Shown here one piece after another: positions 32,040 to 40,772 of a stretch of 52,790 nucleotides of DNA. The translations under genes and the position numbers were made by a program. The notes under the pieces are model-generated. The model ran no database searches. It was not told where the DNA came from and was given only the letters and a program-made list of their open reading frames with translations. The DNA is from Rhizobium sp. Q54. GTDB taxonomy: Bacteria; Pseudomonadota; Alphaproteobacteria; Reyranellales; Reyranellaceae. The number at the start of each line of letters is the position of its first letter. Positions within the stretch are counted from its first letter, which is position 1. The DNA lies in NCBI GenBank assembly GCA_945903635.1, contig CAMDOT010000013.1, positions 1 through 52,790 of the forward strand, written 5' to 3'.

Positions 32040-33584
32040 GTGAAACACGTCCCCGTCCTGATCGCGGGCGGCGGGCCGGTCGGCATGACCGTGGCCCGCA
32101 CGCTGGCGCTTTACGGCGTGCGCTGCCTGCTGGTCGAGCGCAATCCCACGACCACGCGGCATCCCAAGATGGACATCACTAACGGCCGCTCGATGGAGCT
32201 TTTTAGGCGCCTCGGTGTGGCCGACAGATTGCGTGCCGTGGCTGTGCCCGAGGAAAACAATTTCGACATCTCCTGGATCACGTCTCTTGTGGGCCGCGAG
32301 TTGCATCGCTTTCGTTACCCCAGCGTCGTCGAGAAGCGCGCCGAAATCCTGAGCCGCAACGACGGCAGCCAGCCGCGCGAGCCCGCCATGCGGGTGAGCC
32401 AGGTCATGATCGAGCCCGTCTTGCGCGACGCGATCCTGGACCATCCGCTGGTCGACGCGCGCTGGGGCGTGGCCTTCGAGGATTTTGAACAGGACGATTC
32501 AGGCGTCACCGTCACGCTCCGCACCGTCGAAACCGGCGCGACGGAACAGGTGCGCTGCGATTTCCTCGCCGGCTGCGACGGCGGCACCAGTGCCGTCCGC
32601 GAGCGGCTCGGCATCGCGCTCGAAGGCCGCGCCGCCGTCGCCCATCGCTACATGGTCCATTTCCGCTCCGACGCGCGCGAGCTGCTGCAGGCCTTCGGCG
32701 TCGCCTGGCACTACCAGAAGGCCACAGGCACGATCATCGCGCAGGACGACAAGGAGATCTGGACCCTGCAGACGAGGCTGCCGCCGGGTGGCGATCCTGC
32801 TGCCATCGATCCGCACAAATTACTGGACGACTTCGCCGGCAAAAGCTTTCCGCGCGAGATCCTGGTCGCCAATCCCTGGTTCACCCATCTGCTGCTGGCC
32901 GAGCGCTACCGGGGCGGTCGCGTGTTCCTGGCCGGCGACGCTGCGCATCAGTACATCCCGACCGGCGGCTACGGCATGAACACCGGCATCGGCGATGCCG
33001 TCGATCTCGGCTGGAAGCTCGCCGCGACGCTCAAGGGTTTCGCCACGCCGGGACTGCTGGACTCCTACGAGCGCGAGCGGCGGCCCGTGGGCTATCGCAA
33101 CCGCCTCGCCTCGGAGCGCCACACCGGCGTGCGCCTGAAGATCGCCGAGCTCTACCAAAGCGAACGCGATCCCGACGCGCTGGGCCGCGCCATCGCCGCC
33201 CTCGGCAACGCCGAGAACGAAAGCTGGGGCATCGAATTCGGCTACCGCTACGACGGCGTCGAGGGTGACCCGGTGACATACGAACCGACGACCGCGCCCG
33301 GCGCGCGCCTGCCCAGCGTGTTCCTGGCCGACGGCAGCGCGCTCTACGATCATCTCGGGCCGTGGTTCACCCTGCTGCGCTTCGGCGACGCCGATCCGTC
33401 GCCGCTGATCGATGCGGCGCCGGCGCCGCTCGAGATCGTCAATGTGGCCGAAGCCCGGCTCGCCCCGATCTACCGTGCGAAGCTTGTACTGGTGCGTCCC
33501 GACACCCATGTCGCGTGGCGCGGAAACGGCTGCGACGACGGCGCGGCGGTGTGGGCCAAGGTGCTCGGCGGGAGGCTGGCGTGA
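32040..33584 (+). CDS. FAD-dependent aromatic monooxygenase (class A, PheA/TfdB-like)
   Basis: 514 residues. The FAD-binding motif is VLIAGGGPVGMTVARTLA at residues 6-23, the DG motif is CDGGTSAVR and the second FAD motif is GRVFLAGDAAHQYIPTGGYG. These flavoproteins hydroxylate aromatic rings or polyketide-like compounds with NAD(P)H and O2. The C-terminal part (from about 400) fits the thioredoxin-like domain of phenol hydroxylases. GTG start at 32040; weak ribosome site. The stop overlaps the GTG of a second FAD monooxygenase gene. Confidence 0.87.
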   Translation: MKHVPVLIAGGGPVGMTVARTLALYGVRCLLVERNPTTTRHPKMDITNGRSMELFRRLGVADRLRAVAVPEENNFDISWITSLVGRELHRFRYPSVVEKRAEILSRNDGSQPREPAMRVSQVMIEPVLRDAILDHPLVDARWGVAFEDFEQDDSGVTVTLRTVETGATEQVRCDFLAGCDGGTSAVRERLGIALEGRAAVAHRYMVHFRSDARELLQAFGVAWHYQKATGTIIAQDDKEIWTLQTRLPPGGDPAAIDPHKLLDDFAGKSFPREILVANPWFTHLLLAERYRGGRVFLAGDAAHQYIPTGGYGMNTGIGDAVDLGWKLAATLKGFATPGLLDSYERERRPVGYRNRLASERHTGVRLKIAELYQSERDPDALGRAIAALGNAENESWGIEFGYRYDGVEGDPVTYEPTTAPGARLPSVFLADGSALYDHLGPWFTLLRFGDADPSPLIDAAPAPLEIVNVAEARLAPIYRAKLVLVRPDTHVAWRGNGCDDGAAVWAKVLGGRLA

Positions 33585-34750
33585 AGGTCGTCATCATCGG
33601 CGGCGGCATCGGTGGCCTCTCGGCGGCGCTGGCGCTGCTGAAAGCCGGCATCGACGTACAGGTCTACGAGCAGGCGCAGAAATTCGGCGAGATCGGCGCC
33701 GGCATCCAGATCAGCCCCAACGCTTCGCGTCTGCTGCATCGTCTCGGCCTGAAGCCCGCCATGGACACATGGGGCGTGCGGCCACGCGCGGTGCACCAGA
33801 AGCGCTGGGACGACGGCCGCACCTTGCAGCGCGCGCCGCTCGGCCCCGAGGTCGAGGCGCAGTTCGGCGCGCCCTACTATCATTTCCACCGCGGCGATCT
33901 CGCCGCCCTGCTGGCCGAGGCGCTGCCCAGGGAGCGCGCCCATGCCGGTCACCGTCTCGTCGGCATCGAAGAGAAGGGCGAGCGCGTGGTCGCCCGGTTC
34001 GACAACGGCGTTTCGGTCGAGGCCGATCTGGTGATCGGCGCCGACGGCATCCACAGCAAGGTACGCGCGCTCACCTTCGGCCCCGAGAAGCCGCGTTTCA
34101 CCGGCTGCGTTGCGTGGCGCGGCCTGGTGCCGGCCGAGCGCATCGCCCACCTCGATATCGAAGTCGCCTCGCACAACTGGATGGGGCCGGGGGCGCATTG
34201 CGTGCATTACTGGGTCTCGGCCCAACGGCTGATGAACGTGGTCTGCATCGTCGAGCACGGCACCTGGACGAACGAGTCCTGGACCGACAAGGGCGATGTG
34301 GCCGACGTGTTGGCGCGCTACGAAGGCTGGCACCCCACCGTGCGTGGCCTGATCAATGCCTTTCCCGAGACCTTCATCTGGGCGCTGCATGATCGCGCGC
34401 CGTTGCCGGCCTGGACGCGCGGCCGCGTCGCGTTGCTGGGCGATGCCTGCCATCCCATGCTGCCGATGATGGCGCAGGGCGCGGCGCAGGCGATCGAGGA
34501 CGGCGCCGCGCTGGCGTCGCTGCTCGAGGCGATGCCCGACGACGTGCCGTCGGCGCTGCGGCGCTATGAGGAGATCCGCAAGCCGCGCGCGACGCGCCTG
34601 CAGGAGGCGAGCGCCGCCAACCGCACGCGCTTCCATCTGCCCGACGGGCCGGAGCAGCAGGCGCGCGACGAGGCGATGGCCAATTCGGGCGACCGCTCGA
34701 TGGACAACATCGGCTGGCTGTACAGGCACGATGCGGCGCTAGTAAGTTGA
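33581..34750 (+). CDS. FAD-dependent monooxygenase (3-hydroxybenzoate 6-hydroxylase/salicylate hydroxylase-like)
   Basis: 389 residues. The sequence starts VVIIGGGIGGLSAALALLKAG (FAD site, first 20 shown by its ends VVIIGGG and LALL), followed by EIGAGIQISPNASRLLHRLG, the DG motif GADGIHSKVR and GRVALLGDACHPMLPMMAQG. The pattern is closest to single-component salicylate or 3-hydroxybenzoate hydroxylases. GTGA overlap with the preceding monooxygenase suggests the two act in sequence on one aromatic compound. The substrate cannot be named from sequence alone. Confidence 0.87.
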   Translation: MKVVIIGGGIGGLSAALALLKAGIDVQVYEQAQKFGEIGAGIQISPNASRLLHRLGLKPAMDTWGVRPRAVHQKRWDDGRTLQRAPLGPEVEAQFGAPYYHFHRGDLAALLAEALPRERAHAGHRLVGIEEKGERVVARFDNGVSVEADLVIGADGIHSKVRALTFGPEKPRFTGCVAWRGLVPAERIAHLDIEVASHNWMGPGAHCVHYWVSAQRLMNVVCIVEHGTWTNESWTDKGDVADVLARYEGWHPTVRGLINAFPETFIWALHDRAPLPAWTRGRVALLGDACHPMLPMMAQGAAQAIEDGAALASLLEAMPDDVPSALRRYEEIRKPRATRLQEASAANRTRFHLPDGPEQQARDEAMANSGDRSMDNIGWLYRHDAALVS

Positions 34751-34754
34751 GCGC

Positions 34755-35270
34755 ATGACCATGAAATCAAGAACCATCGTTGACACTGCGCGCACGCTCA
34801 CCCGGTATCGGATGTGGGCCGATAAACTCACCTTCGACGCGGTCCAAGCCCTGCCGCCCGGCGAAGCGACGAAAGAGCGGCCGACGCTGTTCAAGACCAT
34901 GATCGGCACCCTCAACCACAACTACCTCATCGACCTGATCTGGCAGGCGCATCTCGAAGGCCGCGATCACGGCTTTGGCGCCCGCAATGTCGTCCTGCAC
35001 CCGGAGCTGTCCGATCTTTGGGCCGCGCAGCAGGTCGTGAACCAGTGGTACATCGACTGGAGCGATCGGCAATCGCAGGACTCGCTCGACGAGGTCGTGA
35101 ACTTCACCTTCATCGGCGGCGAGAAGGCCGCCATGAGCCGCGTCGATATCCTGCTGCATGTCGTCAACCACGCGACCTACCATCGCGGCTGGGTGGCTGA
35201 GATGTTCTTCCAGGTGCCCGCGAGGAACCCGACTACGGATCTGCCGGTGTATCTGAAGACGATCGCCTAG
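34755..35270 (+). CDS. DinB family protein (putative metal-dependent hydrolase/thiol transferase fold)
   Basis: 171 residues, four-helix DinB fold. The three metal ligands are likely His in TLNHNYLID and the two His of NHATYHRGWV. Relatives include mycothiol- or glutathione-dependent isomerases and transferases. In a cluster with FAD monooxygenases and a VOC enzyme, a maleylpyruvate isomerase-like thiol-dependent step is conceivable (inference). The ATG at 34755, with another two codons later, is four bases after the monooxygenase stop. Confidence 0.8.
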   Translation: MTMKSRTIVDTARTLTRYRMWADKLTFDAVQALPPGEATKERPTLFKTMIGTLNHNYLIDLIWQAHLEGRDHGFGARNVVLHPELSDLWAAQQVVNQWYIDWSDRQSQDSLDEVVNFTFIGGEKAAMSRVDILLHVVNHATYHRGWVAEMFFQVPARNPTTDLPVYLKTIA

Positions 35271-35298
35271 GTGGGAGATACGGTGGGAGAGAGCGACC

Positions 35299-35769
35299 AT
35301 GATCGAAGTGAATGGCCTCGCACACGTCATCCTGACCGTCAGCGACTGGCAGAAGTCGCGCGCCTTCTATGCCGAGCTGCTGCCCTTCCTGGGCATGAAG
35401 AAGGTCTACGACGGCAACAACTTCCTCTATCACGTGGGCGGCCGCACGGCGCTCGGCATCCAGCGCTGCGCCGAGGAACACGAGGGCGCACGGTTCGTCC
35501 AGAACCGCGTCGGCCTGCATCATCTTTGCCTCAGGGCGCGCACACGCGAGGATGTCGACAAGGTCGCCGACAAGCTGTGCAGCATGGGCGCCGCCATCCA
35601 CCGCGGGCCTTTGGAGGGCGACTGGGCGCCGGGCTACTACTTCCTCGTCTTCGAGGATCCAGACGGCATCCGGCTGGAAGTCAATTTCATCCCCGGCAAG
35701 GGCCTGCTTGCCGCGGACCCGCCGCTCAACCCCAGCTTCGATCCCGACTGGAACCAGAATTATCCGTGA
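35299..35769 (+). CDS. VOC family protein (glyoxalase/extradiol dioxygenase fold)
   Basis: 156 residues with two beta-alpha-beta-beta-beta modules: GLAHVILTVSDWQKSRAFYAELL (ends given) at the start and FEDPDGIRLEVNF near the end. Candidate metal ligands are His9, the His pair in RVGLHHLCL and Glu in RLEVNF. It is the last gene of the oxidative cluster, with GGAGAGAG before its ATG. It might be a ring-cleaving enzyme, a lyase or a resistance protein. It is followed by a large palindromic element. Confidence 0.83.
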   Translation: MIEVNGLAHVILTVSDWQKSRAFYAELLPFLGMKKVYDGNNFLYHVGGRTALGIQRCAEEHEGARFVQNRVGLHHLCLRARTREDVDKVADKLCSMGAAIHRGPLEGDWAPGYYFLVFEDPDGIRLEVNFIPGKGLLAADPPLNPSFDPDWNQNYP

Positions 35770-35820
35770 CAGGCGACGGTGAAGGTCCCTCGCTGCGACT
35801 TGAGGTACGACACGGACGAC

Positions 35821-35944
35821 TCCGTCGTCTCGACCGGAGCGCGAAGCGCGGAGTGGAGAGACCTTTTCTCCACGACTTGCCGGCTATTGGTCGAAATAAG
35901 GTCTCTCCACTCCGCACCTTCGGTGCTCCGGTCGAGACGACGGA
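35821..35944. repeat. 124-bp palindromic, cruciform-forming element
   Basis: Two nested perfect inverted repeats: outer arms of 20 bp (35821-35840 with 35925-35944) and inner arms of 18 bp (35848-35865 with 35898-35915). The small unpaired segments between them (GCGAAGC and ACCTTCGGT) are themselves tiny hairpins, and the central loop is 32 bases. It lies between convergent genes (stops at 35769 and 35991). The rest of the 221-bp gap shows nothing else. It resembles a MITE or large REP-type element; no transposase or target duplication is evident. Confidence 0.75.
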
Positions 35945-35990
35945 TTTTCATTTGTCCTCGGCCGATTCGGCCCGACGTCATCCGCTTTGG

Positions 35991-37133
35991 TCAGCCCTTG
36001 TTCGGATTGATCAAAAACTTCTCGCCGGTCGCGCGCTTGGCGTAGGCGGCGATGTTCTTGGGGTCGAGCGCCTCGGGCAGCGAGATCACCTTGGTGTAGT
36101 GGCTGGCGAACGTCGTCTTCAGCGAATTGACGACGCGCTCGCGCAGGCGTGCCTGGTCGGGCCGGCCGATCTTCTGCAGGAACGGCGTCAGCAGCCAGCC
36201 GCCGACGCCCCACGCCATGCCGTAGTTGCGATTGAGTTCGACCGCGCCGGTGTTGAGGCTGCCATAGATGTAGACCTGCTTGTGCACCGAGGAGCCGTAG
36301 CGGTTGTAGGTCGTGGCGGTCTTGTTGATGGCCACTTCCATGCAGCTGAGGATCTGGCTCGCGAGCTTGCCGCCACCGATGGCGTCGAAGGCGATGGTGG
36401 CGCCTGTTTCGACCAGCGCCTGCGTGAGATCGTCGGTGAAGCTCGCGGCGCTCGAATCGACCACATGCTTGGCGCCGATGCCCTTCAGGAGCTTGGCCTG
36501 CTCGGCGCTGCGCACGATGTTGACGAGGCCGATACCGTCCTCGTTACAAATCTTGTTCAGCATCTGGCCGAGGTTCGAGGCGGCCGCGGTATGCACCAGC
36601 GCCTTGTGGCCTTCGCGCTTCATCGTTTCGGTCATGCCGAGCGCGGTCAGCGGATTGACGAACCACGAGGCGCCCTCGGCTGCGGTCGTGCCGGCCGGCA
36701 GCGGCTGGCAGTCGCGCGCGTTCAGCAGCCGGTACTGCGCGTACATAGAGCCGCCGACCATCGACACCGTCTTGCCCTTGAGCGCCTGGGCGGCATCGGA
36801 CGAGCCCGCCTTGACCACCGTGCCGGCGCCCTCGTTGCCGACCGGCATCGATTCGTCGAGCCGGGTCGCGAGGAACGGCAGCGCCGCGGCCGGAACCTTG
36901 GCCGTCACCTTGATGCCGTCGCCGCTGCCGCTGGAGGCGAACGACGCCATGTCGGCCGGGCCCAGCAGCAGGCCGAGGTCCGACGGGTTGATCGGCGTCG
37001 CCTCGACCTTGACCAGCACCTGGTCGGGGCCGGGCTCGGGCAGGTCGACCTTGGCCAGCGACAGTTCGAGGTCGCCGCTCTTGCTGATCAGGGAGCGAAG
37101 CTGCAGTCCGGAAATCGTGGTGGCGTCGCTCAT
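35991..37133 (-). CDS. MDR/zinc-type alcohol dehydrogenase family oxidoreductase (quinone-reductase-like)
   Basis: 380 residues. GroES-like N-terminal domain (PGPDQVLVKVEATPINPSDLG, ends given), then GNEGAGTVVKAG and a Rossmann region ALVHTAAASNLGQMLNKICN. The zinc-binding cysteine cluster of true alcohol dehydrogenases is absent, which places it with NADPH:quinone oxidoreductases or enoyl reductases. An insertion (GSGSGDGIKVTAKVPAAALP, about 68-87) is unusual. ATG at 37133. It is convergent with the VOC cluster and divergent from the patatin gene; the 127-bp gap to the latter shows no clear operator. Confidence 0.83.
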   Translation of the reverse strand: MSDATTISGLQLRSLISKSGDLELSLAKVDLPEPGPDQVLVKVEATPINPSDLGLLLGPADMASFASSGSGDGIKVTAKVPAAALPFLATRLDESMPVGNEGAGTVVKAGSSDAAQALKGKTVSMVGGSMYAQYRLLNARDCQPLPAGTTAAEGASWFVNPLTALGMTETMKREGHKALVHTAAASNLGQMLNKICNEDGIGLVNIVRSAEQAKLLKGIGAKHVVDSSAASFTDDLTQALVETGATIAFDAIGGGKLASQILSCMEVAINKTATTYNRYGSSVHKQVYIYGSLNTGAVELNRNYGMAWGVGGWLLTPFLQKIGRPDQARLRERVVNSLKTTFASHYTKVISLPEALDPKNIAAYAKRATGEKFLINPNKG

Positions 37134-37260
37134 GGTCTCTCTCCCGCTGTTTCTGTGTGGGGCCGCTTATGCCAAGCGCCCCCCAAGCAAACAAGCACCG
37201 GCGAACAAGGCCGATTGGCGGTGCCTTCCTATCGATCCGGATCGCCCATAGAATGAGGCC

Positions 37261-38208
37261 ATGGCACATCCCAAGATCGGCCTGGCGCTCGGCAGCGGCT
37301 CGGCGCGCGGCCTGTCGCATATCGGCGTCCTCGACGCCTTGATCGAGGCCGGCATCGAGCCCGACGTCGTCTGCGGCACGTCCATCGGCGCGCTGGTGGG
37401 GGCAGCCTACGTCGCCGGGAAATTGCCCGCACTGCGGGACTGGGCCGAGTCGGCGACCTGGCGCCAGGTCGTCCGGCTGATGGATGTCCGGCTGATGGGC
37501 GGCGGCTTGATCGACGGCCGGCAGGTCGTGGCCCTTCTGCGCCGGCTGGGCATCGACGCGCCGATCGAGAGCTACGACAGGCGCTTTGCGGCCGTCGCCA
37601 CCGATCTCGCGAGCGGCCGCGAGGTCTGGCTGCAGACCGGACCGATCCTCGACGCCGTGCGCGCCTCGATCGCCCTGCCGGGCATCGTCAGCCCCGCCAA
37701 CGTCGACGGCAAATGGCTGGTGGATGGCGGCCTGTCCAATCCGGTGCCCGTCTCGGTCTGCCGTGCGCTGGGCGCGGAGATCATCATCGCGGTCAACCTC
37801 AACGGCGATCTGGTGGGACGCCGCTTCGACAAGGCGCGGCCCCCGCCCGCGATTGCAGCACCTTCACGCGTGTCGACGGAGCTTTTCCGGCGGATGCTGG
37901 GCAGAGGCTTGGGCAGGGGCCTGGACAAAGGCGAGGGCGCACGGCCCGAGGCGGCGGCGGAGGTCGCGGCGGATCCGCTCGCCCGGATTCCGTCGGCGCC
38001 GGGATATCTCGACGTTCTCGCCAACTCGCTCAACATCATGCAGGACCACATCACCCGCACCCGTCTCGCCGGCGAACCGCCGCATGTGCTGCTCGTCCCG
38101 CGGCTGGGCAACATCGGCCTGATGGAGTTCACCAAAGCCCGCGAGGCGATCGCCGAAGGCCACCACTGCGTCCAGCACGCGCTGCCGGCGCTGAAGCGGT
38201 ATATGTAG
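37261..38208 (+). CDS. Patatin-like phospholipase
   Basis: 315 residues. The oxyanion loop GSGSARG (11-17), nucleophile Ser41 in GTSIGAL and Asp155 in VDGGLSNP form the patatin Ser-Asp dyad. No signal peptide is present, so it is a cytosolic or membrane-associated lipase of the RssA/YchK type. Expected to hydrolyse acyl chains of phospholipids. The C-terminal third (from about 200) has an Arg/Gly-rich linker. A REP hairpin pair lies 20 bases downstream. Confidence 0.88.
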   Translation: MAHPKIGLALGSGSARGLSHIGVLDALIEAGIEPDVVCGTSIGALVGAAYVAGKLPALRDWAESATWRQVVRLMDVRLMGGGLIDGRQVVALLRRLGIDAPIESYDRRFAAVATDLASGREVWLQTGPILDAVRASIALPGIVSPANVDGKWLVDGGLSNPVPVSVCRALGAEIIIAVNLNGDLVGRRFDKARPPPAIAAPSRVSTELFRRMLGRGLGRGLDKGEGARPEAAAEVAADPLARIPSAPGYLDVLANSLNIMQDHITRTRLAGEPPHVLLVPRLGNIGLMEFTKAREAIAEGHHCVQHALPALKRYM

Positions 38209-38228
38209 GGCACTTCTCATGGTCTTCC

Positions 38229-38284
38229 GGACCGCGCGCGTCCCGCGCGCTCATGATCATGAGCGAGCCGGAGGCTCGCGGTCC
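38229..38284. repeat. REP-like hairpin pair, copies 2 and 3 in inverted orientation
   Basis: Copy 3 occupies 38229-38254 on the minus strand and copy 2 occupies 38259-38284 on the plus strand, four bases apart. Each is the 26-bp unit seen at 16489. The paired stem positions read G..C/T..A in copy 1, A..T/C..G in copy 2 and C..G/G..C in copy 3, so all differences keep base pairing. Flanking GTCTTC and GAAGAC extend the symmetry. The remaining 38285-38378 holds only the leader of the TPR gene. Confidence 0.75.
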
Positions 38285-38378
38285 AGAAGACGCATGAGGG
38301 TCAGTGCGTCTGCCGTTGAAGCGATCCCGACTTCATGTGACTTTCCAGCGCTGCGTCCATTCCACGAGAGGGCCTGTC

Positions 38379-40028
38379 ATGGAGTACTACGATCTCGGCG
38401 CCTACATCCGCGCGGTCACGACCAAATCTCCCGACACGCAGCTCTGGTTCGATCGCGGCCTCAACTGGCTGTTCGGGTTCAATCACGCGGAAGCGATAAA
38501 ATGCTTCGGCAAGGCGCTGGAGACCGATCCGCGCTGCGCCATGGCCCACTGGGGCATCGCCTATGCGGCCGGCCCCAACTACAACCTGCCCTGGCACCGC
38601 TACGATCCGGCCGGAAAGGCAAACGCACTCGCGGCCGCCTATGACGCCATGCAGGATGCGCTCAAGCACGCTGGCAACGCCTCGCCGGTCGAGCAGGCGC
38701 TGATCAACGCCCTGCCGGCACGCTATCCGCAGCGCGAGGCGATCGAGGATCAGTCGGACTGGGACCGTGCCTTCACCAACGAGATGCGCAAGGTCTTCGC
38801 CGCGCACCGGAATGACCTCGAAGTGCGCTGCGTCTTCGTCGACGCCATCATGGTCGAGACGCCGTGGCAGATGTGGGACATCACGACCGGCGGCATCGCC
38901 AAGGATGCGGGCACTGCCGAGGCGGTCGAGCTGCTCGAGAGCGCCTTCCGCGATTTGCCCGACTCGTGGACCCATCCCGGCCTGCTGCATCTCTATGTCC
39001 ATCTGATGGAGATGTCGCCGTTCCCGCAGCGGGCGCTGCGCGCCGGCGACCAGCTGCGCGACCTGGTGCCCGACGCCGGCCACCTGATCCACATGCCGAC
39101 CCATATCGACGTGCTGTGCGGCAACTATCGCGACGTCGTCGTCTATAACCAGAAGGCCGTCGTGGCCGATCGCAAGTTCCTGGCGCGCGAGGGCGCCACG
39201 AACGTCTATGCGCTCTACCGCACCCACAACCATCACTTCATCGTCTACGGCGCCATGTTCCTGGGCCAGTACACGCCGGCGCTCAAGGCGGCGCAGGAGA
39301 TCATCGACACCACGCCCGAGGCATTGCTGCGCATTCCCTCGCCGCCCATGGCCGACTTCATCGAAGGCTACCTCTCGATGAAGCAGCACGTGCTGGTGCG
39401 TTTCGGCAAGTGGCAGGAGATCCTCGACCAGGAGCTGCCCGCGGACCGCGAGCTCTACTGCTCGACGACGGCGATGATGCTCTACGCCAGGGGCGTGGCC
39501 CACTCGACCCTGGGCAACATCGCCGAGGCGGAGAAGGCGCGCGAGGTTTTTCGCGCGGCGGCGGCCAAGGTTCCCGAATCGCGGCGCGTGCACAACAACA
39601 CCGTCGTCGGCCTGCTCGCCATCGCCGAGCAGATGCTGAGTGGCGAGCTCGAATACCGTCGCGCCAACTACGACGTCGCGTTCCGCCACTTGCGGCAGGC
39701 GGTGGCGCTGGAAGATGCGCTGCCCTACGACGAGCCTTGGGGCTGGATGCAGCCGTCGCGCCATGCGCTGGGGGCGCTGCTGCTGGAGCAGGGCCACATC
39801 GCGGAGGCCGAGGCCGTCTACCGCGCCGACCTCGGCTTCGACGGCAAGCTCAGCCGTGCCTGCCAGCACCTTGAGAACGTCTGGAGCCTGCACGGCCTGC
39901 ATGAATGCCTGGTCCGCCGTGGCGACACCGCCGAAGCGCCGATGATCAAGGCCCGCCTCGACCTCGCCTCGGCGCGCGCCGAGGTCGTGGTGCGGGCTTC
40001 GTGCTTTTGCCGACGGCAGGCTGCGTGA
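38379..40028 (+). CDS. Large TPR-type protein with a conserved His-rich motif
   Basis: 549 residues made of tetratricopeptide-like helical repeats (for example FNHAEAIKCFGKALETDPRCAMAHWG, ends given; AEAEKAREVFRAAAAKV; HIAEAEAVYRADLGF). An internal His cluster is striking: His199, His204 and His208 (THPGLLHLYVHLMEM), His235, His238 and His242 (GHLIHMPTHID) and His283, His285 and His286 (THNHHF). Their regular placement suggests a metal site. The family is known as conserved hypothetical TPR proteins. ATG at 38379 has GAGAGG upstream. No signal peptide. Function unknown. Confidence 0.75.
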   Translation: MEYYDLGAYIRAVTTKSPDTQLWFDRGLNWLFGFNHAEAIKCFGKALETDPRCAMAHWGIAYAAGPNYNLPWHRYDPAGKANALAAAYDAMQDALKHAGNASPVEQALINALPARYPQREAIEDQSDWDRAFTNEMRKVFAAHRNDLEVRCVFVDAIMVETPWQMWDITTGGIAKDAGTAEAVELLESAFRDLPDSWTHPGLLHLYVHLMEMSPFPQRALRAGDQLRDLVPDAGHLIHMPTHIDVLCGNYRDVVVYNQKAVVADRKFLAREGATNVYALYRTHNHHFIVYGAMFLGQYTPALKAAQEIIDTTPEALLRIPSPPMADFIEGYLSMKQHVLVRFGKWQEILDQELPADRELYCSTTAMMLYARGVAHSTLGNIAEAEKAREVFRAAAAKVPESRRVHNNTVVGLLAIAEQMLSGELEYRRANYDVAFRHLRQAVALEDALPYDEPWGWMQPSRHALGALLLEQGHIAEAEAVYRADLGFDGKLSRACQHLENVWSLHGLHECLVRRGDTAEAPMIKARLDLASARAEVVVRASCFCRRQAA

Positions 40029-40031
40029 ATT

Positions 40032-40316
40032 TCAGAAAGGCTTCTCAGCCCTATCGGTCCGATAGAGTTTCACATGCGCTTTTCGGATCTTGATGCCTCG
40101 CTGAGGTTTGGCGACCTTGCGCCAGGCATTGAGGGACTTCTGGTCGCGCCAGAGCTCGAAGACGTTGATGCGGTCGGCGTCCAAGGGATCTGCGCTAATC
40201 GACAGATCCAGACAGCCGTCGTGTTTCCTTGCGCGTTCCAACATTTCGCTAAACGCTCGGATGGCCGCGTCTCGCTTTCCTGAGTCGGTCAACGTGTGGC
40301 CTGCAATGATAATCAT
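40032..40316 (-). CDS. Antibiotic biosynthesis monooxygenase (ABM) domain protein
   Basis: 94 residues, one ABM ferredoxin-like barrel: IIIAGHTLTDSGKRDAAIRAF (ends given), ARKHDGCLDLSISADPLD and INVFELWRDQKSLNAW. Relatives are cofactor-free quinol monooxygenases (YgiN-like) or small haem-degrading proteins. It follows the NTF2-like gene by 72 bases on the same strand and ends only three bases from the convergent TPR gene stop. Confidence 0.8.
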   Translation of the reverse strand: MIIIAGHTLTDSGKRDAAIRAFSEMLERARKHDGCLDLSISADPLDADRINVFELWRDQKSLNAWRKVAKPQRGIKIRKAHVKLYRTDRAEKPF

Positions 40317-40388
40317 GGGTCCAGTCTCCTCTTCGGAATGTGATGCGCCGGGCGCTACTGGAGTCGCGGCGCCTGCGTCCCCCGATCC

Positions 40389-40772
40389 CTATGCTCCCTT
40401 CACGTATCCCTGCGCTTCGACGATTCGGCCGGCGCGAACGCGCATGAGATTGACACCGCGCACAGAGCTGGAGTGATCCGGCCCCCAGACCAGCCGCCAC
40501 TGGATGATGCCGCGGTCGCCGCGCGCCATGATGCGCTCGGTCTCGAAGTGGATGTCCGGCGTCATCGCGATCTTCGTCCATAGAGCGATGCAGGCTTCCT
40601 TGCCCTCGTGACGAGAGCCGTCGGGCGCCGGTTGCGTGTTCTCGATGACGCAGTCATCGGCGACCAGCTGCTGCAGGTCCGCAGGATCGTGGCGCAGAAA
40701 CACCTGGTTGAAGCGTTCCAGGATTTCCTCGGTCCGGGTGCTTTCAGCATCACGGAAGCTGCCGTTTGTCAT
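40389..40772 (-). CDS. NTF2/SnoaL-like family protein
   Basis: 127 residues. The cone-shaped NTF2-like fold is seen from FNQVFLRHDPADLQQLVADDCV (ends given) and IIQWRLVWG. Such proteins can be isomerases, dehydratases or small ligand binders. The ATG at 40772 is chosen because GGAG lies six bases upstream and because it overlaps, as ATGA, the stop of a 26-codon upstream frame. An ATG 12 bases upstream lacks a ribosome site. It is probably driven from the operator region at 40897-40955. Confidence 0.75.
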   Translation of the reverse strand: MTNGSFRDAESTRTEEILERFNQVFLRHDPADLQQLVADDCVIENTQPAPDGSRHEGKEACIALWTKIAMTPDIHFETERIMARGDRGIIQWRLVWGPDHSSSVRGVNLMRVRAGRIVEAQGYVKGA

